64,000 nt of DNA from Hymenobacter translucens (lineage in GTDB: Bacteria > Bacteroidota > Bacteroidia > Cytophagales > Hymenobacteraceae): positions 248,001-312,000 of the forward strand of contig NZ_JAJERB010000004.1 in the NCBI RefSeq assembly GCF_020685205.1, read 5' to 3'. Positions 25,682 through 34,301 of the stretch are shown here, one piece after another. The stretch's first letter is position 1. Every line of letters starts with the position of its first letter. The notes beneath the pieces are model-generated. The model had not been told where the DNA came from. It worked only from the letters and a program-made list of their open reading frames with translations, and ran no database searches. The position numbers and the translations under genes are program-made.

Positions 25682-27829
25682 TCAGGAAGGTTGGTCGCCG
25701 GCCGCAGGCTTTTTGCGGGGCGGCCGTTTGCGGGCGGCGGGCTTGGCTGGAGCCGCCGGCGCTGCTTCGGCCGCTGGCGGGACAGGAGCCGGAGCCGCCG
25801 GTTCGGGCTTCTTCTTAGCCCGGGACGGCCGGGACGCTTTGGGTTTCGGCGCCGGCTTAGCCGGGGCCTCAGCCGGAGCTACGGGAGCCGGCTCAACGGA
25901 GACAGGTTCTGCTGCCGCAGGAGCTGGTGTTGCTGCCGGCGGGGTGGGCGCTGGAGCTTTCGGTGTTACTGGCGCATCGGCCACATCCGCATCGGGCTCG
26001 CGCATGGAGCCGAAGCCGTAGGGCTTCGTCGGGGCCGGAGCAGGGGCAGCGGGCGCTTTGCGGCGCGAAGGCCGACCTTTCGGCTCCGCAGGCTGGGGCT
26101 CGGCTACGGGTACGGCATCCGGTTCCGTGGCGGCTTCAGGAACAGCTACGGGCACGGGCTGTTCCGGTGCTGCCTCAGGTACTACGGTTGCTTCGGGTAG
26201 AGTTGGCACTGCGGGAGCTTTACGGCCTCCTCTCGAGCGTCCCTTGCGGGGCGCCGGGGCCGGTAGCTCAGCCGGAGCCGGCTGCTCCAGGGGCTGCTCT
26301 TGCACCGGCTCGGGGCTAGGCTCGGGAGCCGGGGTAAAGTCGGTTGCTAATGACTCATTGAAGAACCGCTCCGAGTCGGCGGAGGAATACACGGCGCCTG
26401 ATGAAGCGGGTTGCGCCGGAGCGGCAGCTTCAGCGTCAATAGCCGGTAACGCGTCGGCGGGTAGGGGCACTGTGGCCTGAGCGGAACCATCCGCCTGGGC
26501 GGCCAGCAAGGCTGCTTTCTTGCCCCGGTTGCGCTTGGCGCCACCCCGGGAGCGGCGCTTCCGCTTTCGCCCTCCGGTGGGCTGCTCCCCGACGGGGCCG
26601 GATCCTTCTTCCCCTTCCTCCGCGTCGTCGGATGATTCGGGTGTAGCGGCTTCGGCCGGCTGCTGTTGCTGCAGACGCTCCTTGACGGCATCCCGCCAGT
26701 GCTTGGCTGGCGCCGGCGCTCTTTCCGACGCAAGAGGGATTTCCACGTCGTCGGCCGCTTCCGTTACGTGCAGAGCCGTTTCACTGCGCTCCTCAATGTC
26801 GATCCGCTCTTCGTCATCCTCCAACTCGGGCACGGGAGCTGGCTTGGGAGCTGGCAGGGCCTGAATCTGGGCCTGGATACCGGCAATTTCAACCTGCACG
26901 TCGGCCTGCCCGGCCAGGCGCTCAAGGCGCTCCAGCGTGGCAGCCAGAAACTCGGCGTGCTCGGGGGCGGCCGGGTGCAGGGGCCGGTGGGTCAGGGCCT
27001 GCCGCAGCGACCTCCACTCTTTTTTGAAGCGTCCGAAGCTCTGGTCGAAGTAAGTATGGGTAAACTTCTCCCACACGTAGTTCTCCGCAACTTCCGACGG
27101 GTGCAGCATATCGGGGCCGTAGAAGCGGTAGTCGCGCAGATCGTCCATCAGCAGCTCGTAGGCCGGGAAGTACGATACGTCGGGCAGCAGCTCGCTCAGG
27201 TAGTGGCAGGCCACCCGCAGCACCGACTTGCTCACCGAGTTCAGCGGCAGCGTGTCCTTGAGGTGACGCACGGGGCTTACCGTCAGAATAAGCCGCAGCT
27301 TCGGGTTCAGCCGGCGCAGGCGGGCATGCGTTTCCGAAAGGCTGGCCACGATGTCCTCGGCCGACAGCAGCTCCCGGTCAAACCGCTCAGCGGGCACCTT
27401 GTGGCAGTTGCTGACGATTTCATCGGTTTCCCGCAGGCGGTAGGCGTAGGCCGTCCCCAGCGTCAGCACTACCACGTTGGCCGTGCGCAGAAACTCGCCG
27501 GTCTGCTCCACCAGCGTCTGAATGCGGGTCAGCAGCTCGGGCGGGGAGTCGGCGCCTATGGTAGCGTGGAAGTCGTAGCTCTGCCACCGGCCCCGGGCTT
27601 CTACCAGGTGCTGCTGCCAATCCATATCCTCGCCGGCCGCCGCCCGCAGCAGCTTGGCCGCCGCCAGCGGGTTGAACACGGTGCCAAAGGGATTCACCAG
27701 GGTGGGGACTTTATAGTCGGCCAGCCGGGCGCCCATGACGTCGGAAAAGCAGGAGCCGATAGTCAGCACCCGCGCCCCCGGGGGCAGCTGGTTTGGATCG
27801 GGCGTAAGCGGTAATTCGGTACGAAACAT
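25682..27829 (-). CDS. GSCFA domain protein with long low-complexity basic tail
   Basis: 715 residues from the ATG at 27829 (MFRTELPL). The GSCFA domain occupies ~1-310: VLTIGSCFSDVMGARL (~21-36), the eponymous motif, then PTLVNPFGTVFNPLAA, VVVLTLGTAYAYR, LILTVSPVRHLKDT and DMLHPSEVAENYVWEKF. The family is a distant SGNH-like fold with possible esterase or acyltransferase activity; its role is not established. Family members are usually about 320 residues. Here ~390 extra residues follow: acidic (DDEERIDIEERSE), then Ala/Pro/Glu-rich sequence with repeated basic islands such as KRKRRSRGGAKRNRGKK, RKGRSRGGRKAP, RPSRRKAPAAP and RKRPPRKKP. The tail looks disordered and nucleic-acid-binding. The first in-frame ATG (27859) adds 10 residues and is less likely. 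Confidence 0.9.
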   Translation of the reverse strand: MFRTELPLTPDPNQLPPGARVLTIGSCFSDVMGARLADYKVPTLVNPFGTVFNPLAAAKLLRAAAGEDMDWQQHLVEARGRWQSYDFHATIGADSPPELLTRIQTLVEQTGEFLRTANVVVLTLGTAYAYRLRETDEIVSNCHKVPAERFDRELLSAEDIVASLSETHARLRRLNPKLRLILTVSPVRHLKDTLPLNSVSKSVLRVACHYLSELLPDVSYFPAYELLMDDLRDYRFYGPDMLHPSEVAENYVWEKFTHTYFDQSFGRFKKEWRSLRQALTHRPLHPAAPEHAEFLAATLERLERLAGQADVQVEIAGIQAQIQALPAPKPAPVPELEDDEERIDIEERSETALHVTEAADDVEIPLASERAPAPAKHWRDAVKERLQQQQPAEAATPESSDDAEEGEEGSGPVGEQPTGGRKRKRRSRGGAKRNRGKKAALLAAQADGSAQATVPLPADALPAIDAEAAAPAQPASSGAVYSSADSERFFNESLATDFTPAPEPSPEPVQEQPLEQPAPAELPAPAPRKGRSRGGRKAPAVPTLPEATVVPEAAPEQPVPVAVPEAATEPDAVPVAEPQPAEPKGRPSRRKAPAAPAPAPTKPYGFGSMREPDADVADAPVTPKAPAPTPPAATPAPAAAEPVSVEPAPVAPAEAPAKPAPKPKASRPSRAKKKPEPAAPAPVPPAAEAAPAAPAKPAARKRPPRKKPAAGDQPS

Positions 27830-27996
27830 TCTGCGAAAATAAGGCTGGAGGCCAGCCAACGGAAGGGCAACTTACTCAACTGCGCCCCGTCGGCCAAACC
27901 GCCCCCCACTGAAGGGCGGAAACCGGGACGTCGGACTCTGTACCATACGGTGGCCCGGGGGGCGGCAGTTTGGCGGTAAGCCGGGGAAAGGGTAAC

Positions 27997-28026
27997 AAAA
28001 AAGCCCGGCCAACGGGCCGGGCTTTT
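27997..28026 (-). terminator. Terminator of the rpsF-rpsR-rplI operon
   Basis: GCCCGGCC (28003-28010) and GGCCGGGC (28015-28022) with an AACG loop; read on minus it is followed by TTTTTT (28002-27997). A4/T4 extend the stem. Confidence 0.9.
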
Positions 28027-28046
28027 CGGATGGAATAGCGGGCAGC

Positions 28047-28490
28047 TTATTCAGCTACTACGTTGAAGCGAACCTGGTGCTTCACTTCCTTGTGCAGGTT
28101 GAGGGTAGCAGTGTACTCACCGGCAGCCGTGGGCTCCTGGTCGAACGAGATACGCTTGCGGTCAACCTCAATGCCTTTGGCCTTCAGGCCTTCGGCAAGC
28201 TGCAGGGTCGTTACGCGACCGAAGATTTTGCCGGTTTCACCCACTTTGGCGCGGATGTCCAGCACCGTGTCGCCAATCTGGCTGGCAACGGCTTCGGCGG
28301 CAGTTTTGATCTTCTCAGCTTTGTGCGCAGCCTGACGTACGTTCTCGGCTACGATTTTCTTGTTGGTCTTGTCGGCCAGGATAGCCAGACCCTGGGGGAG
28401 CAGGTAGTTACGACCGTAGCCGGGCTTTACCGTCACGATGTCGTTCTTGTAGCCCAGGTTCTTGACGTCGTCTTTCAGAATTACTTCCAT
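28047..28490 (-). CDS. rplI: 50S ribosomal protein L9
   Basis: 147 residues, the standard length. The N-terminal domain has MEVILKDDVKNLGYKNDIVTVKPGYGRNYLLPQGLA with the L9 signature (G-x2-V-x-V-x3-G-x2-R-N-x-L-x-P) at ~13-36. A long connecting helix (~40-75, KKIVAENVRQAAHKAEKIK) follows, then the C-terminal domain (IFGRVTTLQLAEGLKAKG). It binds 23S rRNA at the base of the L1 stalk. It is third in the rpsF-rpsR-rplI operon, separated from rpsR by an 87-bp gap filled by a quasi-palindromic repeat. Confidence 0.98.
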   Translation of the reverse strand: MEVILKDDVKNLGYKNDIVTVKPGYGRNYLLPQGLAILADKTNKKIVAENVRQAAHKAEKIKTAAEAVASQIGDTVLDIRAKVGETGKIFGRVTTLQLAEGLKAKGIEVDRKRISFDQEPTAAGEYTATLNLHKEVKHQVRFNVVAE

Positions 28491-28503
28491 GTCAGTTTTT
28501 TTG

Positions 28504-28576
28504 AAGGAGCTAGGAGATAGAAGCTAGGAGGCAGAATATTCTGGCTCCTAAACTCCCAACTCCGGACTTCTAAGCT
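28504..28576. repeat. Quasi-palindromic repeat element, TAGGAG family (rpsR-rplI gap)
   Basis: The left arm (28504-28531) is made of GGAGCTAGGAG and AGCTAGGAGG units, the centre CAGAATATTCTG (28532-28543) is itself palindromic, and the right arm (28545-28576) is CTCCTAAACTCCCAACTCC and related CTTCTAAGCTTCTA. The element fills the gap between rpsR and rplI inside the operon. It is related to the element at 38340-38432. Confidence 0.75.
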
Positions 28577-28577
28577 T

Positions 28578-28829
28578 CTATTTCAGCGAATCAGTTACGT
28601 AGGGCATCAGCGCCAGGTGGCGGGCTTTGGCTACGGCCTGAGCTACTTTGCGCTGGAACTTCAGGCTGGTGCCGGTGATGCGGCGGGGCAGCACGCGGCC
28701 CTGCTCGTTCACAAACTTCAGCAGGAAGTTCGGGTCTTTGTAGTCGACGTACTTGATACCGGCTTTCTTGAAGCGGCAGTACTTCACGCGCGTATCCTGC
28801 TTGTGGATTTTCTCGTTGGCGAGGCTCAT
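28578..28829 (-). CDS. rpsR: 30S ribosomal protein S18
   Basis: 83 residues. Conserved S18 core: [20 protein letters not shown] (~18-37), [24 protein letters not shown] sequence here as [15 protein letters not shown] (~37-51), then [26 protein letters not shown]. It binds the 30S platform as a pair with S6. It starts 4 nt after the rpsF stop, which fits translational coupling of the two partners. Confidence 0.98.
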   Translation of the reverse strand: MSLANEKIHKQDTRVKYCRFKKAGIKYVDYKDPNFLLKFVNEQGRVLPRRITGTSLKFQRKVAQAVAKARHLALMPYVTDSLK

Positions 28830-28833
28830 CTTC

Positions 28834-29211
28834 TTATTGGGCTACGGCTTCTTGTTCTTTTTTAGCTTTCTGCTGGTTCATCTCACCGTTGCGACGGCGC
28901 TGGTTGTACGACACCGCGTGCTTGTCGAGCACGGTGGTCAGGAACCGGATGATCCGCTCGTCGCGGCGGAAAGCCAGCTCCAGAACGTCCACGATGTTAC
29001 CCGAGCCAGTGAATTCCACCAGGAAGTAGTATCCGGTGTTCTTCTTCTGAATCGGATAGGCCAGTTTCTTGAGGCCCCAGTTTTCAGTGTTGATAATGTC
29101 GGCGCCATTTTCCTTAAGCACCTGCGAGAACTTCTCGATCGTCTCTTGCACCTGACCCTCATTGAGGACGGGAGTCAGAATGAAGACCGTCTCGTAATTT
29201 CTTACTTCCAT
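28834..29211 (-). CDS. rpsF: 30S ribosomal protein S6
   Basis: 125 residues from the ATG at 29211 ([15 protein letters not shown]). The S6 fold is visible: [16 protein letters not shown], then a helix ([19 protein letters not shown]), [23 protein letters not shown] (~45-67) and [18 protein letters not shown] (~85-102). The last ~20 residues are a Glu/Lys/Gln-rich tail. A longer frame to 29289 includes promoter sequence and is rejected. It is first in the operon with rpsR and rplI. Confidence 0.98.
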   Translation of the reverse strand: MEVRNYETVFILTPVLNEGQVQETIEKFSQVLKENGADIINTENWGLKKLAYPIQKKNTGYYFLVEFTGSGNIVDVLELAFRRDERIIRFLTTVLDKHAVSYNQRRRNGEMNQQKAKKEQEAVAQ

Positions 29212-29255
29212 TAGACGGGATGAAAAAATTAAGTTGAAAAAAAGTAATGAGCCCG

Positions 29256-29263
29256 CAAAGGTA
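29256..29263 (-). promoter_or_regulatory. -7 promoter element of the rpsF operon
   Basis: TACCTTTG on the minus strand fits TAnnTTTG. Transcription would begin near 29249, giving a leader of about 38 nt. A TTG lies 23 nt upstream (29287-29289), slightly further than usual. Confidence 0.55.
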
Positions 29264-29289
29264 GGTAAAACCCAGAAAATCTGGAACAA

Positions 29290-29580
29290 GCCAGCTGATT
29301 TATTTCCGAATGGTAGAAATACCAGGTTTGCTCAGGCACCGGCAGGGGAGAGGAAGCTCAACCGCAGGGGGCCTGTGCCGGAATGCTGGTATAGCTAATC
29401 CTGTTCGCCTAGAAACTAAGGTGGATAGCTGATAGTTAAGCTCTTTGGGAGGGCAGAGCTGAGCACTAGCAGCCGCGAAATTTGCATTCGCGTTGCATGC
29501 CTTATAATAAGGTAAGCGGAAATCGTGGATTTTAACGGGGTTTGACGGCTTCCGGCTTTCCCAAAAATTGGAATTCTGCT
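29290..29580. other. Gene-free region between rpsF and the act operon
   Basis: About 290 bp with lower GC than its surroundings, between two divergent promoters. I see no gene, RNA or strong hairpin; the act promoter begins at its right edge. It may hold regulatory sites for the respiratory operon, but none could be identified from sequence alone. Confidence 0.4.
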
Positions 29581-29611
29581 TTTGTTTCCTGCGATTCCCA
29601 ACCTACATTTG
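29581..29611 (+). promoter_or_regulatory. Consensus promoter of the act-cox operon
   Basis: TTTG (29581-29584), 19 nt, TACATTTG (29604-29611): a full match to the Bacteroidota -33/-7 consensus with optimal spacing. Transcription should start near 29618, about 41 nt before the actA ATG. Confidence 0.8.
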
Positions 29612-29658
29612 TGCCCTTGAAGCACCCCTGCGTTTCTTTTCCCCAGTCACTTTGTGCG

Positions 29659-31011
29659 ATGGATAGCATCCGACTTCGTTCCCTTCCTCACCTCCTTCTT
29701 GCTCTCTTTCTGACCTTTGCCGCCGTCGGTTCGGCGTCGGCCCAGGAACCGGCCGCCGGTGCGGTCGGCCAGGCTCCGGCAGTAAGCAAAGAAGGAGTGA
29801 CTCCCGGCGCCACCGCCGGCGCGGCTCCTGCCGCCGCCGCGGGTGCCACCACTGGCGATGCCGCTGCCATTGCCGCCGGCGACGCCTTGTTCAAAGGCAA
29901 CTGCGCCCAGTGTCACGCCATCAACGACGTGGTAGTTGGTCCGGCCCTGGCTGGTATTGCCAAGCGCCGCCCGATGTCCTGGCTGATTCCCTGGATCCGG
30001 AACTCAAGCAAGGTGGTTGCCTCCGGCGACGAGTATGCCGTGAAGATCTTCAATCAGTACCAGAAGCAGCAGATGCCCAGCTTCCAGCTGACGGACGCTG
30101 AAATCACCTCCATCGTTTCCTACATCACGGCTGAGGAAGGCAAGTCGGCCGGTGCACCCGGCGCCGCCACCGGCATTAAGGCCGCCGACGGTACCGAAAC
30201 GCCCGGTACGGCCGCCGCGGATGGCGGTTCGTCCCAGACCATGGACATCCTGCTCATCGTGCTGGTAGTCGTGCTGCTCGTGCTGATCGTGACGCTGGTG
30301 ATCATCGCCAACATCATGAAGGACGTGCTGCGGGGCCGCAAGGACCTCGACGGCCGCGACGTTGAGCTGCTCGACCAGCGCTTCGACTTCTCCAAGATCT
30401 ATAAGTCGAATGTGGTTCGCGGTATCGTCGCCACGCTGTTCGTGCTGGTGGTACTGTACCAGTCGCTGCAGGGCGTGATGGCCATCGGTATCCAGCAGGG
30501 CTACCAGCCCACCCAGCCCATTGCCTTCTCGCACAAGCTGCACGCCGGCGAGCACCAGATCAACTGCGCCTACTGCCACACCTCGGTGTACAAAAGCAAG
30601 AGCGCTAACATTCCTTCGGCCAACATCTGTATGAACTGCCACTCGCAGATCAAGACGGAATCGCCTGAAATCAAGAAGATCTACCGCGCCATCGAGCGTA
30701 AGCAGCCAATTCAGTGGGTGCGGATTCACAACCTGCCTGACCTGGCGTACTTCAACCACGCCCAGCACACGCAGGTGGGTGGCATCGAGTGCCAGACCTG
30801 CCACGGCCCGATCCAGAACATGGAAGTGGTGTACCAGTATTCCCCGCTCACGATGGGCTGGTGTATCAACTGCCACCGCGAGACGCCCCTCAACACGAAG
30901 GGCAATGCCTACTACAACAACCTCGTGAAGCTGCACGAGACCAGCAACAGTGCCAAGCCCTTCACGGTATCGTCGAACGGCGGTACGGAGTGCTCGAAGT
31001 GCCACTACTAA
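29659..31011 (+). CDS. actA: Alternative complex III subunit A, multiheme cytochrome c
   Basis: 450 residues from the ATG at 29659. A signal peptide (~9-28) and an Ala/Gly/Pro-rich linker precede a monoheme cytochrome c domain with CAQCH (82-86) and a likely Met ligand in QQMPSF (~139). Two hydrophobic helices (~196-218 and ~252-272) follow. The C-terminal part is the pentaheme ActA domain with CAYCH (303), CMNCH (324), CQTCH (378), CINCH (402) and CSKCH (445). Six CxxCH motifs in total. ActA passes electrons from the iron-sulfur subunit ActB towards ActE and the terminal oxidase. First gene of actABCDEF. Confidence 0.95.
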   Translation: MDSIRLRSLPHLLLALFLTFAAVGSASAQEPAAGAVGQAPAVSKEGVTPGATAGAAPAAAAGATTGDAAAIAAGDALFKGNCAQCHAINDVVVGPALAGIAKRRPMSWLIPWIRNSSKVVASGDEYAVKIFNQYQKQQMPSFQLTDAEITSIVSYITAEEGKSAGAPGAATGIKAADGTETPGTAAADGGSSQTMDILLIVLVVVLLVLIVTLVIIANIMKDVLRGRKDLDGRDVELLDQRFDFSKIYKSNVVRGIVATLFVLVVLYQSLQGVMAIGIQQGYQPTQPIAFSHKLHAGEHQINCAYCHTSVYKSKSANIPSANICMNCHSQIKTESPEIKKIYRAIERKQPIQWVRIHNLPDLAYFNHAQHTQVGGIECQTCHGPIQNMEVVYQYSPLTMGWCINCHRETPLNTKGNAYYNNLVKLHETSNSAKPFTVSSNGGTECSKCHY

Positions 31012-31133
31012 TTGGTGCGTAGGGTTCGGCAGCGCCTCGACAGGCCTCCCGAACCCTGCTTTTTGCCCCACAGACGTTACTAAAACAAGCCTTACTTGCG
31101 GGCTGAACCCGGTCGCCTAATCACGGCCGCAGT

Positions 31134-31153
31134 CCCCAAGACCCTAAGTCCCC
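31134..31153. repeat. CCCCAAGACCCTAAGTCCCC repeat before actB
   Basis: This 20-mer lies 7 nt before the actB ATG. The same sequence, permuted and slightly longer, lies before actC (34268-34289). It resembles the right arm of the quasi-palindromes seen elsewhere in the window; a G-rich partner (GTAGGGTTCGG) occurs near 31019. Confidence 0.6.
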
Positions 31154-31160
31154 ATAACAA

Positions 31161-34100
31161 ATGCAAGAGTCGCCTAAGTACTGGAAGGGAATTGAGGAAC
31201 TGGAAAGCTCGCCGGAGTTCATCAAAAACGCGTTCAACGAGTTTGACTATCTGCCGGTAAGCGAGTCGCACGGTTCCTCCGATGCAACGGTAGCCCCGCG
31301 ACGTGACTTTCTGAAGCTCATGGGCTTCGGCATTGCCGCCGCCACCCTGGCCAGCTGCGAAACTCCCGTTCGGAAGGCAATTCCCTACCTGAACAAGCCC
31401 CAGGAGGTAGATCCGGGCATCGCCAACTTCTACGCCTCTTCCTACTTCAACGGCAGCGAGTACAACAGCGTGCTGGTGAAAACCCGGGAAGGCCGGCCGA
31501 TTAAGCTGGAAGGCAACCCCAACTCCCCGGTAACCCGCGGCGGCCTGTCGGCCCGGGCTCAGGCCTCCGTGCTGAGCCTCTATGACCAGAGCCGCCTGCA
31601 GAACTTCACCATCAAGGGGAAGGCTGCCGAGCGCGCGCAGGTTGACCGCGAAATCATGACGAAGCTGGCCGGCACCACGGGCCGCATCGCCATCGTGTCG
31701 CCGACCATCATCAGCCCCTCCACCAAGCGCGCCATTGCCGCGTTTGCCGGCCGCTACGCCAACACCGAGCACGTTCAGTACGACGCCAATTCCCAGAGTG
31801 GCATCCTGCGCGCCAACGGCGGCGTGCTGCCCTCCTTCGACTTCAGCAAGGCCGACATCATCGTCAGCCTCGCCGCCGACTTCCTCGGTACCTGGATTTC
31901 GCCGGTAGAATACGCTGCCCAGTACATCACCAACCGCAAGGTATCGGCCGACAAGAAGACCATGTCGCGCCACTACCAGTTCGAGCCGTACTTCTCGCTG
32001 ACCGGCTCCAACGCCGACGTGCGCGTGCCGGTGAAGCCCTCGGAGATGGGGGCCATAACGGTTGAGCTGTACAACGCCATCGTAGGCGGTGGCACTGCTT
32101 CGCCCCGCGTCGCCAAAGCCGCTAACGACCTGAAGGCCCACCGGGGCCGCAGCCTTGTGGTTTCGGGCTCGAACAGCGCCGCTGAGCAGACGCTGGTAGC
32201 GGCCATCAACGCCGCCCTCGGCAACGTTGGCGCCAGCGTTAACACCGCTACGCCGTCGATGCTGCGCCAAGGCGATGACGCCCGCATGCTGCGTCTGATC
32301 GACGACATGAACCGCGGCACGGTAGGAGCAGTAATCTTCTACCACGCCAACCCGGCCTACGACCACCCCCAAGCCGACAAAGTAAAGTCGGGCCTGGCCA
32401 AGGTGCCGTTGACCATCTCGTTCAATGAGAAGGCGGATGAAACTGGCTCGCTGTGCACCTACGGCTGCCCCGACCACCACTACTTGGAGTCGTGGAACGA
32501 CTTCGAGCCCCGTCGCGGCTCGCTGAGCCTGGCTCAGCCCGCTATTTCCCCGCTGTTTGCCACCCGTCAGGCGCAGGACTCCCTGTTGACCTGGGCCGGC
32601 AGCAATCAGAGCTACTACAACTTCCTGCGCGAGAACTGGCGTGGCGTTCTCGGTGCTGGCAACTTCCAGGCTGCCTGGGACAAGGCCGTGCACGATGGCG
32701 TTGCCACCGGTACCGCCAGCCCGGCTCCTACGCCCCAGATGGCCCCGGCCATGAGCGTAGACCAGGCCGTGGCCGCTATTGCTTCGGCTCCCAAGCCCTC
32801 GGGCACGGAGCTCGTACTGTACGAGAAAGTGGCTATCGGCAATGGCTGTGATGCCAACAACCCCTGGCTGCAGGAGCTGCCCGACCCGGTTTCGAAAGCT
32901 ACCTGGGGCAACTACGTGGCTGTGCCGCGTAAGATGGCCGAGGCCAACAAGTGGGAGCAGGGCGACGTGCTGAAGGTTACGGCCAACGGCAAGGCGATTG
33001 AGCTGCCCGTACTGGTGCAGCCCGGTCAGCCGGCCGGCTCCGTCAGCATCGCCATCGGCTACGGCCGCGAGAAGGCCGGTAAGGTTGGCAACAAAGTAGG
33101 CGCCAACGCCTACCCGCTGGCTACCGTGCGCGACAACGCCCTAGTGTACATGACCGGCGTAACGCTGGAGAAAACCGGTGCTACCTCGCCCATTGCCCAG
33201 ACCCAGACCCACCACACCATCATGGACCGCAAGTCGGTGGTGCAGGAGTCAACGCTGGCCAAGTACATTGAGAACCCCAAGGAGGTAACCGAGTACGACA
33301 AGATTGCTACGCCCGAGGGCCTGGAGAAGCCCAACAAGGTTTCGTTGTGGCAGGACTACGAGTACAAGAATCACCACTGGGGCATGGCCATCGACCTCAA
33401 CTCCTGCATCGGCTGCGGCTCGTGCGTAGTGGGTTGTCAGGTCGAGAACAACGTGGCCGTGGTCGGCAAGCAGGAGGTTATCAACCGCCGCGAGATGCAC
33501 TGGCTGCGGATCGACCGCTACTACAGCTCCGACGCCAGCAAGAAAGACTTCGCCACCAAGGGCAAGCTCGACACCTACGCGGCTATGGAAGATCCTTCGG
33601 AAAATCCGTCGGTGATTTTCCAGCCGATGCTGTGCCAGCACTGCAACCACGCTCCCTGCGAAACGGTGTGCCCGGTACTGGCTACCACGCACAGCTCGGA
33701 AGGTCTCAACCAGATGACCTACAACCGTTGCGTGGGTACGCGCTACTGCGCCAACAACTGCCCCTACAAGGTGCGTCGCTTCAACTGGTTCTCGTACTAC
33801 TCGAACGAGAAGTTCGAAGACGTGAACGGCCACATGTTCACTGACCTCGGCCGCATGGTGCTCAACCCTGACGTTACGGTTCGGGCCCGCGGTGTAATGG
33901 AGAAGTGCTCCTTCTGCGTGCAGCGTATTCAGCTCGGCAAGCTCGAAGCCAAAAAGGAAAAGCGTCGCCCGATGGATGGCGAAGTGGTAACGGCCTGCGC
34001 CCAGTCCTGCCCTACCCAGGCCATCGTCTTCGGCGACCTGCGTGACCCCAACTCCCGCGTTGCCCAGATCTGGAAGCGCGAGGACGGCGAACGGGCCTTC

Positions 34101-34190
34101 AAGGTTATCGAGGCTATCAACGCTCAGCCGAACATCACGTACCTCACCAAGATCCGCAACGTCGAAACCAAAGAAGTTCGGAACGCTTAA
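31161..34190 (+). CDS. actB: Alternative complex III subunit B, molybdopterin-like/iron-sulfur fusion
   Basis: 1009 residues. Residues ~47-64 carry a variant twin-arginine-like signal (PRRDFLKLMGFG), followed by a Cys. Residues ~70-720 resemble the molybdopterin oxidoreductase fold but, as known for ActB1, without cofactor-binding chemistry. Residues ~745-960 are a NrfC/PsrB-like ferredoxin domain with cysteine sets CIGCGSCVVGC, CQHCNHAPCETVCPV, CVGTRYCANNCPY, CSFC and ACAQSCP, enough for four clusters. So ActB1 and ActB2 are fused, as usual in Bacteroidota. It moves electrons from menaquinol oxidised at ActC to the hemes of ActA. The 149-bp gap after actA holds a repeat. Confidence 0.95.
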   Translation: MQESPKYWKGIEELESSPEFIKNAFNEFDYLPVSESHGSSDATVAPRRDFLKLMGFGIAAATLASCETPVRKAIPYLNKPQEVDPGIANFYASSYFNGSEYNSVLVKTREGRPIKLEGNPNSPVTRGGLSARAQASVLSLYDQSRLQNFTIKGKAAERAQVDREIMTKLAGTTGRIAIVSPTIISPSTKRAIAAFAGRYANTEHVQYDANSQSGILRANGGVLPSFDFSKADIIVSLAADFLGTWISPVEYAAQYITNRKVSADKKTMSRHYQFEPYFSLTGSNADVRVPVKPSEMGAITVELYNAIVGGGTASPRVAKAANDLKAHRGRSLVVSGSNSAAEQTLVAAINAALGNVGASVNTATPSMLRQGDDARMLRLIDDMNRGTVGAVIFYHANPAYDHPQADKVKSGLAKVPLTISFNEKADETGSLCTYGCPDHHYLESWNDFEPRRGSLSLAQPAISPLFATRQAQDSLLTWAGSNQSYYNFLRENWRGVLGAGNFQAAWDKAVHDGVATGTASPAPTPQMAPAMSVDQAVAAIASAPKPSGTELVLYEKVAIGNGCDANNPWLQELPDPVSKATWGNYVAVPRKMAEANKWEQGDVLKVTANGKAIELPVLVQPGQPAGSVSIAIGYGREKAGKVGNKVGANAYPLATVRDNALVYMTGVTLEKTGATSPIAQTQTHHTIMDRKSVVQESTLAKYIENPKEVTEYDKIATPEGLEKPNKVSLWQDYEYKNHHWGMAIDLNSCIGCGSCVVGCQVENNVAVVGKQEVINRREMHWLRIDRYYSSDASKKDFATKGKLDTYAAMEDPSENPSVIFQPMLCQHCNHAPCETVCPVLATTHSSEGLNQMTYNRCVGTRYCANNCPYKVRRFNWFSYYSNEKFEDVNGHMFTDLGRMVLNPDVTVRARGVMEKCSFCVQRIQLGKLEAKKEKRRPMDGEVVTACAQSCPTQAIVFGDLRDPNSRVAQIWKREDGERAFKVIEAINAQPNITYLTKIRNVETKEVRNA

Positions 34191-34267
34191 TTACCGGATT
34201 GCAGGGTGCCGGGGCTCAGCTTTCCACCAGGGAAGGTCAGAGCTCAGAAAACACCAAGCCCCTACGA

Positions 34268-34289
34268 CCCTAAGTCCCCAAGACCCTAA
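34268..34289. repeat. CCCTAAGTCCCCAAGACCCTAA repeat before actC
   Basis: It lies 12 nt before the actC ATG (34302) and shares GACCCTAAGTCCCC and CCCCAAGACCCTAA with the repeat before actB. A possible G-rich counterpart (AGGGTGCCGGGGCT) is at ~34203-34217. Confidence 0.6.
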
Positions 34290-34301
34290 TCAAATAACCA
34301 T

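Noticed and set aside
31161..34190. Nitrate reductase or formate dehydrogenase for the 1009-residue protein
   Set aside because: The surrounding actA, actC-F genes and the TAT-variant signal identify it as ActB of alternative complex III.
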